From Acidimicrobiales bacterium (GTDB lineage: Bacteria; Actinomycetota; Acidimicrobiia; Acidimicrobiales; AC-9): a stretch of DNA of 47,473 bases. Positions 17,747 through 25,245 of the stretch are shown here, piece after piece (position 1 is the stretch's first letter; each line of letters begins with the position of its first letter). Under the pieces are notes generated by a model, which had not been told where the DNA came from, searched no databases, and saw only the letters and a list, made by a program, of their open reading frames with translations. The position numbers were made by a program, and so were the translations under genes. The stretch is from the NCBI GenBank assembly GCA_036491125.1, contig DASXCO010000159.1:1-47473 (forward strand). Direction: 5' to 3'.

Positions 17747-19123
17747 TCAGTAGGCCCGGCCGACGATGGCCACGTCGTCGTCCAGCAGGCAGCGGACGGA
17801 GACGCCGGCGGCGGCCAGCTCAGCCTCTCCGTCGACCCCCACGTTGCGCCAGGGCACCCGGGCGAAGCCGTCCTGGGCCGCCTCCCTGGCCTCGGCGACG
17901 GTCGAGACCTCGGCGGTCCGCTCGTCGCGCCGGGCCTCGGCCTCGGCCAGCAGGGCGCCCTGGGCGGCGCCCAGGGCCTCGCCCACTGACGCCACCGTCT
18001 GGCCGAGCGCCACCGCGGTGCGATCGCCGTTGTCCCGGCGGATGAGGGACACCTTCCCCGCCGCCAGCTCCCGCGGTCCGACCTCGATGCGCACGGGGAC
18101 GCCCTTCAGCTCCCAGTCCGTGACGCGGCGCCCGTAGGAGGTGTCTGTCGCGGCGTCGAGCTCGACCCGATGTCCGGCCGCGGCCAGGTCGGCGGCGAGC
18201 GCCTCGGCCGCTGGTCCCGTCCCGTCCTCGTCCCGGACCAGGACGACGACCACCTGGATCGGGGCCAGGCGGGGCGGCAGGCGCAGGCCGTTGTCGTCAC
18301 CGTGGGCCATGACGAGCCCCCCCACCATGCGCGTCGAGACGCCCCAGGACGTCTGCCAGCCGTAGGTCGACTCTCCGGTCCTTGACTGGAACTCGATACC
18401 GAACGCTCGTGAGAAGTTCTGTCCGAGCTCGTGGCTGGTGCCCATCTGCAGCGCCTTGCCGTCGGCCATCATCGCCTCGCAGGTCCAGGTCGTGATGGCC
18501 CCTGCGAAGCGCTCCCGTTCGGTCTTGCGACCGGTCAGGATGGGCACGGCCAGGACCCGGACCATGACATCGCGATAGACGTCGTTCAGGATCCTCAGGG
18601 CGTAGTGGCGGGCGTCGTCCTCGGTCTCGTGCACCGTGTGGCCCTCCTGCCACAGGAACTCCGTGGTCCGCAGGAACAGCCTGGGCCGCAGCTCCCAGCG
18701 CACCACGTTGGCCCACTGGTTCACGAGCAGCGGGAGATCCCGATAGCTCTGGAGCCATTTGGCGAGGTAGCCGGCGATGATCGTCTCGCTGGAGGGGCGG
18801 ATGACCGCCGGCTCCTCCAGCTTCCTGCCGCCCCCGTGGGTGACCACGGCCAGCTCGGGGCTGAACCCCTCGACATGCTCGGCTTCCTGGTGCACCAGGG
18901 ACTCGGGGATGAGCAGGGGGAAATAGACGTTGCGGGCACCCGCCGCCTTGATCCGGGCATCGAGCTCCGCCTGCATGCGCTCCCAGATGGCGTAGCCGTA
19001 GGGCCGGATGACCATGGTGCCCCGCACGGGGCCGTTGTCGGCGAGCTCGGCCTTGGCGACGACGTCCTGGTACCAGCGGGGAAAGTCGTCCGCTCGAGGG
19101 GTGAGAACGGGGGCACGGGGCAC
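17747..19123 (-). CDS. proS: Prolyl-tRNA synthetase, archaeal/eukaryotic-type (short)
   Basis: The enzyme charges tRNA-Pro. Class II motif 2 is clear (RWELRPRLFLRTTEFLWQEG), and motif 3 is in MVGGLVMAHGDDNGLRLPPR. At 458 residues it lacks the editing insertion found between motifs 2 and 3 of the usual bacterial ProS (about 570 residues). Its sequence and the C-terminal R-A-Y end match the archaeal/eukaryotic class, which also occurs in some bacteria. The GTG start has no Shine-Dalgarno but lies 6 bases after a TAGCAT box, so it may be leaderless. It is divergent from rimP. Confidence 0.95.
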   Translation of the reverse strand: MPRAPVLTPRADDFPRWYQDVVAKAELADNGPVRGTMVIRPYGYAIWERMQAELDARIKAAGARNVYFPLLIPESLVHQEAEHVEGFSPELAVVTHGGGRKLEEPAVIRPSSETIIAGYLAKWLQSYRDLPLLVNQWANVVRWELRPRLFLRTTEFLWQEGHTVHETEDDARHYALRILNDVYRDVMVRVLAVPILTGRKTERERFAGAITTWTCEAMMADGKALQMGTSHELGQNFSRAFGIEFQSRTGESTYGWQTSWGVSTRMVGGLVMAHGDDNGLRLPPRLAPIQVVVVLVRDEDGTGPAAEALAADLAAAGHRVELDAATDTSYGRRVTDWELKGVPVRIEVGPRELAAGKVSLIRRDNGDRTAVALGQTVASVGEALGAAQGALLAEAEARRDERTAEVSTVAEAREAAQDGFARVPWRNVGVDGEAELAAAGVSVRCLLDDDVAIVGRAY

Positions 19124-19129
19124 CAGGCG

Positions 19130-19135
19130 ATGCTA
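19130..19135 (-). promoter_or_regulatory. -10 box (TAGCAT) for proS
   Basis: On the minus strand TAGCAT fits TANNNT and ends 6 bases before the GTG start of proS. No ribosome-binding site is present between them, which suggests a leaderless transcript. Confidence 0.45.
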
Positions 19136-19220
19136 TTGGCACGCCGGTACCTCAGTGGCCAGTGGGGTCTCGAAGAGGGCAAATGGACGCGTTTGGCCAG
19201 GGTCCGAAATCGGCCGGCAT

Positions 19221-19229
19221 TGCTATACT
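19221..19229 (+). promoter_or_regulatory. Extended -10 promoter (TGC-TATACT) of the rimP-nusA-infB operon
   Basis: TATACT (19224-19229) is a near-perfect -10 hexamer preceded by TGC, an extended -10. No good -35 lies 16-18 bases upstream. The transcript would begin near 19236 and carry a leader of about 100 bases containing the hairpin at 19269-19289. Confidence 0.65.
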
Positions 19230-19268
19230 AGGCCCCGTAGCCGTTCAGTTCGATAGGTCGAGCAGAGA

Positions 19269-19293
19269 GGCGTGGGCGGTGCCCACGCCTTTT
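19269..19293 (+). terminator. Attenuator-like hairpin with T-run in the rimP leader
   Basis: GGCGTGGGC (19269-19277) pairs perfectly with GCCCACGCC (19281-19289) over a 3-base loop. It is followed directly by TTTT (19290-19293), the form of an intrinsic terminator. It lies between the promoter and the rimP ribosome site, not at an operon end, so it probably acts as an attenuator. The operon encodes NusA, which is known to affect pausing and termination at such hairpins. Confidence 0.65.
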
Positions 19294-19336
19294 GCTTCAG
19301 CAAGGGCGGTCGTGACGAGACGAGAGGAGGTGCGAG

Positions 19337-19882
19337 GTGGGTCAGACGAGACGAGCTTACGAGTTGATCGAATCGGTACTGTCCACCTCGGGCCTCGAGC
19401 TCGTGGACGTCCAGGTCGGTGGCGGGCTCGTCCGCGTGACGGTCGACCGACCCGGCGGCGTCGATCTTGACGGCCTGAGCGAGATCAACCGGGCCATCTC
19501 GGCCGCGCTCGACCGCGAGGATGCCATTCCCGGCGGGCGCTACACCCTCGAGGTCACGAGCCCTGGGGTCGAGCGGCCGCTGCGGACGCCCGAGCAGTTC
19601 CAGCGCTTCATCGGGTCCCAGGTGAGCGTGAAGACGCGACCGGGGATCGACGGAGAGCGACGACTCGCCGGCCGTCTGGCCCACGCCGACGGCTCTGGCG
19701 TGGTGATCACGGGCGCCGGCCTTCCCGAGGACGGACGGCGGCTGGCCTACACCGATATCGAACGGGCCCGGACCACTTTCGAATGGGGACCGACCGATCC
19801 GGGCAATGGCGGCCGGCGCGGTGCCCGTCGGGCTCCCCATCGCCCCTCGCCACCCTCGACCAAGAAGGTCAGGACGTCATGA
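19337..19882 (+). CDS. rimP: Ribosome maturation factor RimP
   Basis: RimP assists 30S subunit maturation. The GTG start follows GAGAGGAGG with 6-base spacing. The 181 residues show the N-terminal alpha/beta domain (ELVDVQVGGGLVRVTVDRPGGVDLDGLSEINRAISAALD split by short loops) and the family motif YTLEVTSPGVERPL. The C-terminal SH3-like domain ends near residue 155 and is followed by a basic Gly/Arg/Pro tail. The stop overlaps the nusA start as ATGA. It is the first gene of the nusA-infB operon, as in most bacteria. Confidence 0.95.
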   Translation: MGQTRRAYELIESVLSTSGLELVDVQVGGGLVRVTVDRPGGVDLDGLSEINRAISAALDREDAIPGGRYTLEVTSPGVERPLRTPEQFQRFIGSQVSVKTRPGIDGERRLAGRLAHADGSGVVITGAGLPEDGRRLAYTDIERARTTFEWGPTDPGNGGRRGARRAPHRPSPPSTKKVRTS

Positions 19883-21225
19883 GCAAGAGCAACAACAACT
19901 TCGAGTTCCTGGAGGCACTCCAGCAGATCGCCCGGGACAAGGGCATCGGCGTCGACACGCTGCTCGACGCCCTGGCCAACGCGCTCGTCTCGGCCTACAA
20001 GCGCATGCCGGGCGCGGCCGAGGAGGCCGTGGTGACCGTGGACCCGCAGTCGGGCGAGATCCGGGTCTACGGACAGGACCTCGACGAGGACGGGAACGTA
20101 GTTCGCGAGTGGGACGACACCCCTGACGACTTCGGCCGCATCGCCGCCCAGACGGCCAAGCAGGTGATCCTGCAACGGATCCGCGAGGCGGAGCGCGACC
20201 TCAAGTACGAGGAGTACGCAGGTCGCGAGGGCGACATCGTCACCGGCATCATCCAGCAGAGCGACAACCGCTACACGCTCCTCGACCTCGGGAAGGTCGA
20301 GGCGCTGCTGCCCCAGGCCGAGCAGGTGCCATACGAGCGTTACGACCACGGCGCCCGGCTCAAGGCCTACATCGTCGAGGTCCGCAAGACCACCAAGGGT
20401 CCGCAGATCGTGGTCAGCCGGACTCACCCCGGCCTGATCAAGCGTCTCTTCGAGCTCGAGGTCCCCGAGATCAGCAGCGGGGTCGTCGAGATCAAGGCCG
20501 CGGCCCGTGAGCCGGGACACCGCACCAAGATCGCCGTGTGGTCGAACGACGCCAACGTCGACCCGGTCGGGGCGTGCGTCGGGGCCCGCGGGGCCCGTGT
20601 GCGGATGGTCACCAACGAGCTGCGGGGCGAGAAGGTCGACATCGTGCCCTTCTCCGAGGATCCGGCGGAGTTCGTGCTCCGGGCGCTCCAGCCGGCAAAG
20701 GTGAAGGAGGTTCGCCTCGACGACGGGGCGGGCACGGCCACGGTGATCGTCCACGACTTCCAGCTCTCGCTAGCCATCGGCAAGGAGGGCCAGAACGCCC
20801 GCCTCGCCGCCCGCCTGACCGGTTGGCGGGTCGACATCAAGAGCGAGACCCAGCTGGCGGAGGAGGAGGCCGGCTACGGCGGCGAGGAGTGGGCCGAGGG
20901 CGAGTGGGTGCAGAACGAGTCGGGGGACCTCGTCTGGCAGCCCGCCGAGGGCGGCGAAGCGGTCTCGGCCGAGGCGTGGTCCCTCGGGGAGCCGAGTGCC
21001 GCCACCGAGGAGAAGGTGGATGCCGCGGGGGACGGGGCCGGTGCCGACGGGCCTGCCGAGGGTCCTGGCGCCGCCGACTCCACCGGGTCGGCCGAGTCGG
21101 CTGTCCCGGGCGAGTCGGTCCCAGCCGATCCTGCCCCGACTGAGGGGGTACCAGCAGGAGAGGAGGTCAAGGGGGGCGAGGTGGCCGCCCACAAGGCGGC
21201 CGACGAAGAGGAGGCGCCCGCATAA
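19879..21225 (+). CDS. nusA: Transcription termination/antitermination factor NusA
   Basis: NusA binds RNA polymerase and nascent RNA and tunes pausing, termination and antitermination. ATG 19879 overlaps the rimP stop. In the 448 residues, the N-terminal RNAP-binding domain (1-125) is followed by S1 (about 130-200, GDIVTGIIQQ) and two KH domains with ACVGARGARVRMVTNELRGEKVDIV and LAIGKEGQNARLAARLTGW. After residue 345 comes an acidic tail of about 100 residues rich in Glu, Ala, Gly and Pro, in place of the acidic repeats of the E. coli protein. The stop (TAA) overlaps the unusual ylxR start. Confidence 0.97.
   Translation: MSKSNNNFEFLEALQQIARDKGIGVDTLLDALANALVSAYKRMPGAAEEAVVTVDPQSGEIRVYGQDLDEDGNVVREWDDTPDDFGRIAAQTAKQVILQRIREAERDLKYEEYAGREGDIVTGIIQQSDNRYTLLDLGKVEALLPQAEQVPYERYDHGARLKAYIVEVRKTTKGPQIVVSRTHPGLIKRLFELEVPEISSGVVEIKAAAREPGHRTKIAVWSNDANVDPVGACVGARGARVRMVTNELRGEKVDIVPFSEDPAEFVLRALQPAKVKEVRLDDGAGTATVIVHDFQLSLAIGKEGQNARLAARLTGWRVDIKSETQLAEEEAGYGGEEWAEGEWVQNESGDLVWQPAEGGEAVSAEAWSLGEPSAATEEKVDAAGDGAGADGPAEGPGAADSTGSAESAVPGESVPADPAPTEGVPAGEEVKGGEVAAHKAADEEEAPA
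21207..21214 (+). promoter_or_regulatory. Shine-Dalgarno sequence deciding the ylxR start
   Basis: AGAGGAGG near the end of nusA lies 7 bases before an ATA at 21222. There is no ATG, GTG or TTG in the ylxR frame at a usable distance. It is one of the strongest ribosome sites in the window and is the main support for initiation at ATA. Confidence 0.6.
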
Positions 21226-21512
21226 CGCCACGCAGGACCTGTGTCGGCTGCCGCCGCACAGCGTCTGCAGAGGCACTGCTGCGGATCGTTCGCACCGGTG
21301 CGGGGGACCTGGCCGTCGGCCGGGACCTGCCGGGTCGGGGAGCGTGGCTGTGCGCCGAGTCGGCCCGGTGCCTGGATCTGGCCCTGCGGCGGGACGGGTT
21401 CTCACGGGCGCTGCGGGCTCCCGTGGACCGGCTCGCAGCGGAGCGGTTGCGAGAGGCGCTGGGCGCCAGTCCCGGGAGAGACCCGGGATCACCGGGGGGT
21501 GTGGGAGGATGA
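21222..21512 (+). CDS. ylxR: YlxR (DUF448) small RNA-binding-type protein, apparent ATA start
   Basis: The frame encodes 96 residues with the YlxR signature: RTCVGCRRT near the N-terminus, LLRIVRTGAGDLAVGRDLPGRGAWLC split by short turns, and a C-terminal helix CLDLALRRDGFSRALRAP. YlxR sits between nusA and infB in most Gram-positives and is thought to bind RNA or act as a nucleoid-linked regulator. No standard start exists upstream of the conserved part. ATA 21222, overlapping the nusA stop as ATAA and 7 bases after AGAGGAGG, is the best candidate; ACG 21225 is next. A single G-to-A change of an ancestral ATGA overlap would explain this while keeping nusA terminated. The last 18 residues are Gly/Pro-rich. 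Confidence 0.8.
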   Translation: MTPRRTCVGCRRTASAEALLRIVRTGAGDLAVGRDLPGRGAWLCAESARCLDLALRRDGFSRALRAPVDRLAAERLREALGASPGRDPGSPGGVGG

Positions 21513-21555
21513 ACACCCTCGGGTAGTACGAGCCAAGAGAGGATTGAACCAGCAG

Positions 21556-24498
21556 TTGGCGAAGAAGATTCGTGTCTACGAGCTCGCTCGTGAGCTCGGC
21601 TTGACCAACAAGGAGGCGCTCGACCTCTGCGAGGCGCTGGGGATCGGGGTCAAGAGCCATTCCTCGAGCATCGAGGACGCCCAGGCTGACCGCGTCCGGC
21701 GTAAGGCCGATCGCGACGGCCTACGGCGGGCAGTGGCCCCCGAGGAGCCACCCCCTCCGTCGCGGGCCGCCGCCCCGACGGCGGGCCCCGGCACCCGCGT
21801 CACCCGGTCCGGCGATGCCCCTGGCCGCCCTGCCCCTGGCCGCCCTGCCCCCCGAGTCACGCCGTCGCGACCTTCCTCCGAGCCCACCGAGCCGGTCCGT
21901 CCGCCCGCTGCCGGCGTCCCCGATGTCGGCACCCCGGCCGCTGCCGCGCCGGCCCCGACACCGCCGACCGAGACCCAGCAGCCGGCGGCGAGCCCGCCGG
22001 CCGCGGCCGCGCCCGCCCCGACGCGGCCGACCGAGGCACCGAGGTCGCCGGACCGGACCACCCCGAGAGGCCCGACGGAACGGGCCACCCCGAGAGGTCC
22101 GACGGACCGGCGTCCCCCCGCCGTACCGTCCCTCGACGCTCCATCTGCCCCCCGACCTCGTCAGAGCGAGCCCGGGCCGACCGCCCGAGGCGGCGCCAGC
22201 CGACCCCCCGCGGGCGAGCCCGCGCCGCGCCGGTCGCCTGGCGGCCCTGACGGCGGCGGCCCCGGCGGTCGATCGGCTCCTCCGGCTGGCGGCGGCGGTC
22301 GACCGCCTGTCAGCCCCAGCACCGGCCGCCCCATCCCGCCGCCACCCGGCGGCCCTCCTCGATCGTCCACCGGCCGTCCGATCCCGCCGCCCCCGGGTAT
22401 GGGTGGACGTGGCGCGCCCGCCGGGCCTCGGCCACCAGCCGGCGCCGGCCGTCCCGGAGGGGGCAGCCGCCCCGCTGGCACCGGAACCGGCCGACCGGGT
22501 GGCTACGGAGGTTCGCGACCTGGGACTGGCTACGGCGGCGGGCGCCCGGGAGGGGGGCTGGGACGCGGTCCCATGCCGCCGCCTCCGCCTGGACGAGGTG
22601 GTCCGGGCGGACGTGGGCGGCCCCCGCAGCGCCGACCTCGTCGTCGCCGACGCAACATGGAGGAGCTGGAGCCGACCCAGCTGACGACCTACACGCCATC
22701 CAACGCCCCGGTGCCCGAGGACGAGGTGGTCGTCGAGCGGGGCTCCACCGCCCAGGACATCGGGCCCAAGCTCAACCGCTCGGCCGGCGACGTCGTGCGC
22801 TTCCTGCTGCTGCAGGGCGAGATGGTGACGGCGACCCAGTCGCTGAGCGACGACATGATCGATCTGTTCGCGGCCGAGATCGGGGCCAGCGTGCGCCTCG
22901 TCGACGCCGGCGAGGAGCAGGAGGCAGCCCTCCAGGCCAAGTACTTCGAGGCCGACGAAGAAGAGGACCCCGAGCTCCAGCGGACGCGGCCGCCGGTGAT
23001 CACGGTGATGGGCCACGTCGACCATGGCAAGACCAAGCTCCTCGACCGCATCCGCGAGACCAACGTGGTGGCGGCAGAGGCCGGCGGCATCACCCAGCAC
23101 ATCGGCGCCTACCAGGCGAACAAGGACGGGCGCCTCATCACCTTCATCGACACGCCCGGCCACGAAGCCTTCACGGCCATGCGAGCGCGTGGGGCCGAGG
23201 TCACCGACATCGTGGTCCTGGTCGTGGCGGCCGACGACGGCGTGATGCCCCAGACGATCGAGGCGCTCAGCCACGCTCGGGCCGCCGAGGTGCCCATCAT
23301 GGTCGCCATCAACAAGATCGACCGCGAGGATGCCGATCCCAATCGGGTGATGCAGCAGCTGTCGGACCAGGGCCTGGTGCCCGAGCGCTGGGGTGGCGAC
23401 ACGATCATGGTCGAGCTGTCCGCCCTGCAGAACGTGGGCATCGACGAGCTGCTCGAGCAGCTGCTGGTGCTGGCCGAGGTCCAGGAGCTGACGGCCAACC
23501 CGGAGGGGCGGGCACGCGGGGTGGTCCTGGAGGCCAATCTCGACGTCGGCCGAGGACCGGTGGCCACCGTCATCGTCCAGAAGGGCACCCTGCGGGTCGG
23601 CGATCCCATGGTCGCGGGCGCGGCCTGGGGACGGGTGAAGGCGCTCGTGGACGACCGCGGGGACAACATCAAGGAGGCGACGCCCTCGACGCCGGTCGAG
23701 GTCCTGGGCTTCTCCGAGGTGCCCAGCGCTGGTGACGACCTGCGGGTGACGTCCGACCAGGGCACTGCTCGCACCATCGGCGAGGCCCGCGAGCAGCGCA
23801 TCCGGTTCGCCGGGTACACACCTACGCCGTCGGCTTCGCCGGGAGCCAAGCTCGAGGACGTCTTCGAGCAGATCCAGCGGGGCGAGACGGCCACCCTCAA
23901 CCTGATCCTCAAGGCCGACGTCCAAGGTTCGTTGGAGGCACTCACGGAGAGCCTGCGGAAGCTGGAGCGCGACGAGGTCAAGCTGAGCTTCGTGCACCGC
24001 GCCGTCGGCGGCATCACCGAGAACGACGTCCAGCTGGCGGCGGCGTCGACCGCCACCATCATCGGGTTCAACGTGCGGCCGGACCGTCGGGCCCGGGAGA
24101 TGGCCGAGACCCAGAACGTCGAGATCCGCACCTACGAGATCATCTACAAGGTGCTGGAGGAGATCGAGGCCGCCATCGTCGGGATGCTCGCCCCCGAGTT
24201 CCAGGAGATCGTCACCGGAGACGCCGAGGTACGGGCGGTCTTCCGGGTGCCGCGTGTGGGGGCTGTGGCCGGCTGCTACGTCCGCAACGGCGTCATCACG
24301 CGCGGTTCCAAGGTCCGCTTCCTGCGCGAGGGCGTCGTCATCTGGAAGGGCGCGATCTCTTCCCTGCGTCGTTTCAAGGACGATGTACGAGAGGTCCAAT
24401 CGGGCTTCGAGTGCGGCATCGGTCTGTCCGACTTCCAGGACCTGAAGGAGGGCGACATCATCGAGACGTTCGAAGAGCGGGAGATTCCACGCACGTAG
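21556..24498 (+). CDS. infB: Translation initiation factor IF-2
   Basis: IF-2 is the GTPase that brings fMet-tRNA to the 30S subunit and drives subunit joining. TTG 21556 gives the family N-terminus [21 protein letters not shown] and lies 12 bases after AGAGAGGA; TTG 21544 is closer to that site but too near. Of 980 residues, about 60-375 form a Pro/Arg/Gly/Ala-rich disordered linker. The G domain starts near 480 with GHVDHGKT (486-493), DTPGHE and NKID. Beta-barrel and C-terminal domains follow. The frame stays open upstream across ylxR, but that part is not conserved IF-2 sequence. Confidence 0.95.
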   Translation: MAKKIRVYELARELGLTNKEALDLCEALGIGVKSHSSSIEDAQADRVRRKADRDGLRRAVAPEEPPPPSRAAAPTAGPGTRVTRSGDAPGRPAPGRPAPRVTPSRPSSEPTEPVRPPAAGVPDVGTPAAAAPAPTPPTETQQPAASPPAAAAPAPTRPTEAPRSPDRTTPRGPTERATPRGPTDRRPPAVPSLDAPSAPRPRQSEPGPTARGGASRPPAGEPAPRRSPGGPDGGGPGGRSAPPAGGGGRPPVSPSTGRPIPPPPGGPPRSSTGRPIPPPPGMGGRGAPAGPRPPAGAGRPGGGSRPAGTGTGRPGGYGGSRPGTGYGGGRPGGGLGRGPMPPPPPGRGGPGGRGRPPQRRPRRRRRNMEELEPTQLTTYTPSNAPVPEDEVVVERGSTAQDIGPKLNRSAGDVVRFLLLQGEMVTATQSLSDDMIDLFAAEIGASVRLVDAGEEQEAALQAKYFEADEEEDPELQRTRPPVITVMGHVDHGKTKLLDRIRETNVVAAEAGGITQHIGAYQANKDGRLITFIDTPGHEAFTAMRARGAEVTDIVVLVVAADDGVMPQTIEALSHARAAEVPIMVAINKIDREDADPNRVMQQLSDQGLVPERWGGDTIMVELSALQNVGIDELLEQLLVLAEVQELTANPEGRARGVVLEANLDVGRGPVATVIVQKGTLRVGDPMVAGAAWGRVKALVDDRGDNIKEATPSTPVEVLGFSEVPSAGDDLRVTSDQGTARTIGEAREQRIRFAGYTPTPSASPGAKLEDVFEQIQRGETATLNLILKADVQGSLEALTESLRKLERDEVKLSFVHRAVGGITENDVQLAAASTATIIGFNVRPDRRAREMAETQNVEIRTYEIIYKVLEEIEAAIVGMLAPEFQEIVTGDAEVRAVFRVPRVGAVAGCYVRNGVITRGSKVRFLREGVVIWKGAISSLRRFKDDVREVQSGFECGIGLSDFQDLKEGDIIETFEEREIPRT

Positions 24499-24500
24499 GT

Positions 24501-24779
24501 GTGCTGGAGGTCGACCTCCACCTGCCCTACAGCCGCTCGCTCAAGACCAAGCGGGCCGTCGTCAAGCCGATCCTCGAAGGTGCCCGCCACCGGTACTCGG
24601 TTGCCGCGGCCGAGGTGGCACACCACGACCGCTGGCAGCGGGCCGGGTTAGGCCTGGCGGCGGTGGCAGCGAGTGTCGGCCACGTGGAGGAGGTGCTGGA
24701 CCAGGTGGAGCGCTTCATCTGGTCAAACCCCGACGTCGAGGTGCTGGGTGCCGAGCGCCACTGGTTGGACCGGGCATGA
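24501..24779 (+). CDS. ylxP: YlxP-like DUF503 protein
   Basis: The 92 residues from GTG 24501 match DUF503: LEVDLHLPYSRSLKTKRAVVKPILEGAR (split by turns), VAAAEVAHHDRWQRAGLGLA and a closing V-E-V-L-G-A-E-R. These small proteins sit between infB and rbfA and are of unknown biochemical role, probably linked to ribosomes. Family members begin about four residues earlier (pattern M-x-x-G-V-x-E). In this frame those codons are ACG-CAC-GTA-GGT, so an ACG at 24489 behind GGGAG could be the true start. The stop lies at the edge of a REP-like repeat. Confidence 0.85.
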   Translation: MLEVDLHLPYSRSLKTKRAVVKPILEGARHRYSVAAAEVAHHDRWQRAGLGLAAVAASVGHVEEVLDQVERFIWSNPDVEVLGAERHWLDRA

Positions 24780-24833
24780 CGGCCGGCGGCGGGGTTGGGC
24801 TTCCCGCCCGGGGCTGCGCAGCCGCGGGAGAAA
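24779..24833 (+). repeat. REP-like GC-rich palindromic repeat, copy A
   Basis: The first 21 bases (24779-24799, core GGCCGGCGGCGGGGTTGG) occur again, identical and on the minus strand, at 46900-46920 inside the YfhO-like gene. A second shared block, CCCGCCCGGGGC, is followed by a palindrome (GGCTGCGCAGCC here) that parallels the GGCGGC-GAA-GCCGCC hairpin of the other copy. The copy starts at the ylxP stop codon and ends before rbfA. Confidence 0.6.
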
Positions 24834-24855
24834 GACGGACAAGGGGGTGGTGACG

Positions 24856-25245
24856 GTGGTCGATCGTCGGCGCAGCAAGCGGAACCGTCCACGATTTCCC
24901 CGGACGGCGAGGGTCAACGAGGTCCTGCGCGAGGTGGTGGCTAGCGAGATCGAGCGGCTCTCCGACCACGACGAGCGGTTGTTGCTCGTCACGGTCACCG
25001 CAGTGGAGAGCGAGCCCGACCTCCGTCATGCCACGGTCTTCCTGAGCTCGCTCGGCGAGCCGGCCCGCGAGGGTCTGGAGCAGCAGCGGGTCCGGCTCCA
25101 GGCTGCTATCGGCCGCCAGGTCCGCCTCAAGCGCACGCCCCAGCTGACCTTCAGCCCCGACCCCGGGGTGGTCGACGGAGAGCGGGTGGAGGAGATCCTC
25201 CGCCGCCTCTACGGGCCGGGCGCGGGAGCCGATGCGGGAGACTGA
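24856..25245 (+). CDS. rbfA: Ribosome-binding factor A
   Basis: RbfA is a cold-shock-linked 30S maturation factor with a type-II KH fold. From GTG 24856, 8 bases after AAGGGGG, it has 129 residues; GTG 24847 and 24850 are also possible. Visible features are R-T-A-R-V-N-E-V-L-R-E-V-V-A-S-E-I-E-R-L, the strand pair around LLLVTVTAVESEPDLRHATV and the helix ending R-Q-V-R-L-K-R-T-P-Q-L-T-F-S-P-D. The family Ala-x-Gly interruption is not obvious but the order of elements fits. It overlaps truB by 14 bases. Confidence 0.93.
   Translation: MVDRRRSKRNRPRFPRTARVNEVLREVVASEIERLSDHDERLLLVTVTAVESEPDLRHATVFLSSLGEPAREGLEQQRVRLQAAIGRQVRLKRTPQLTFSPDPGVVDGERVEEILRRLYGPGAGADAGD

Noticed and set aside
23011-23046. 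Lys after the G1 motif of IF-2 (KTK rather than KTS)
   Set aside because: This residue varies among actinobacterial IF-2 proteins (Arg in mycobacteria as I recall), so it is not unusual.
21721-24399. Minus-strand open frame of 892 codons opposite infB
   Set aside because: It mirrors the GC-rich third positions of infB; no domain is visible.
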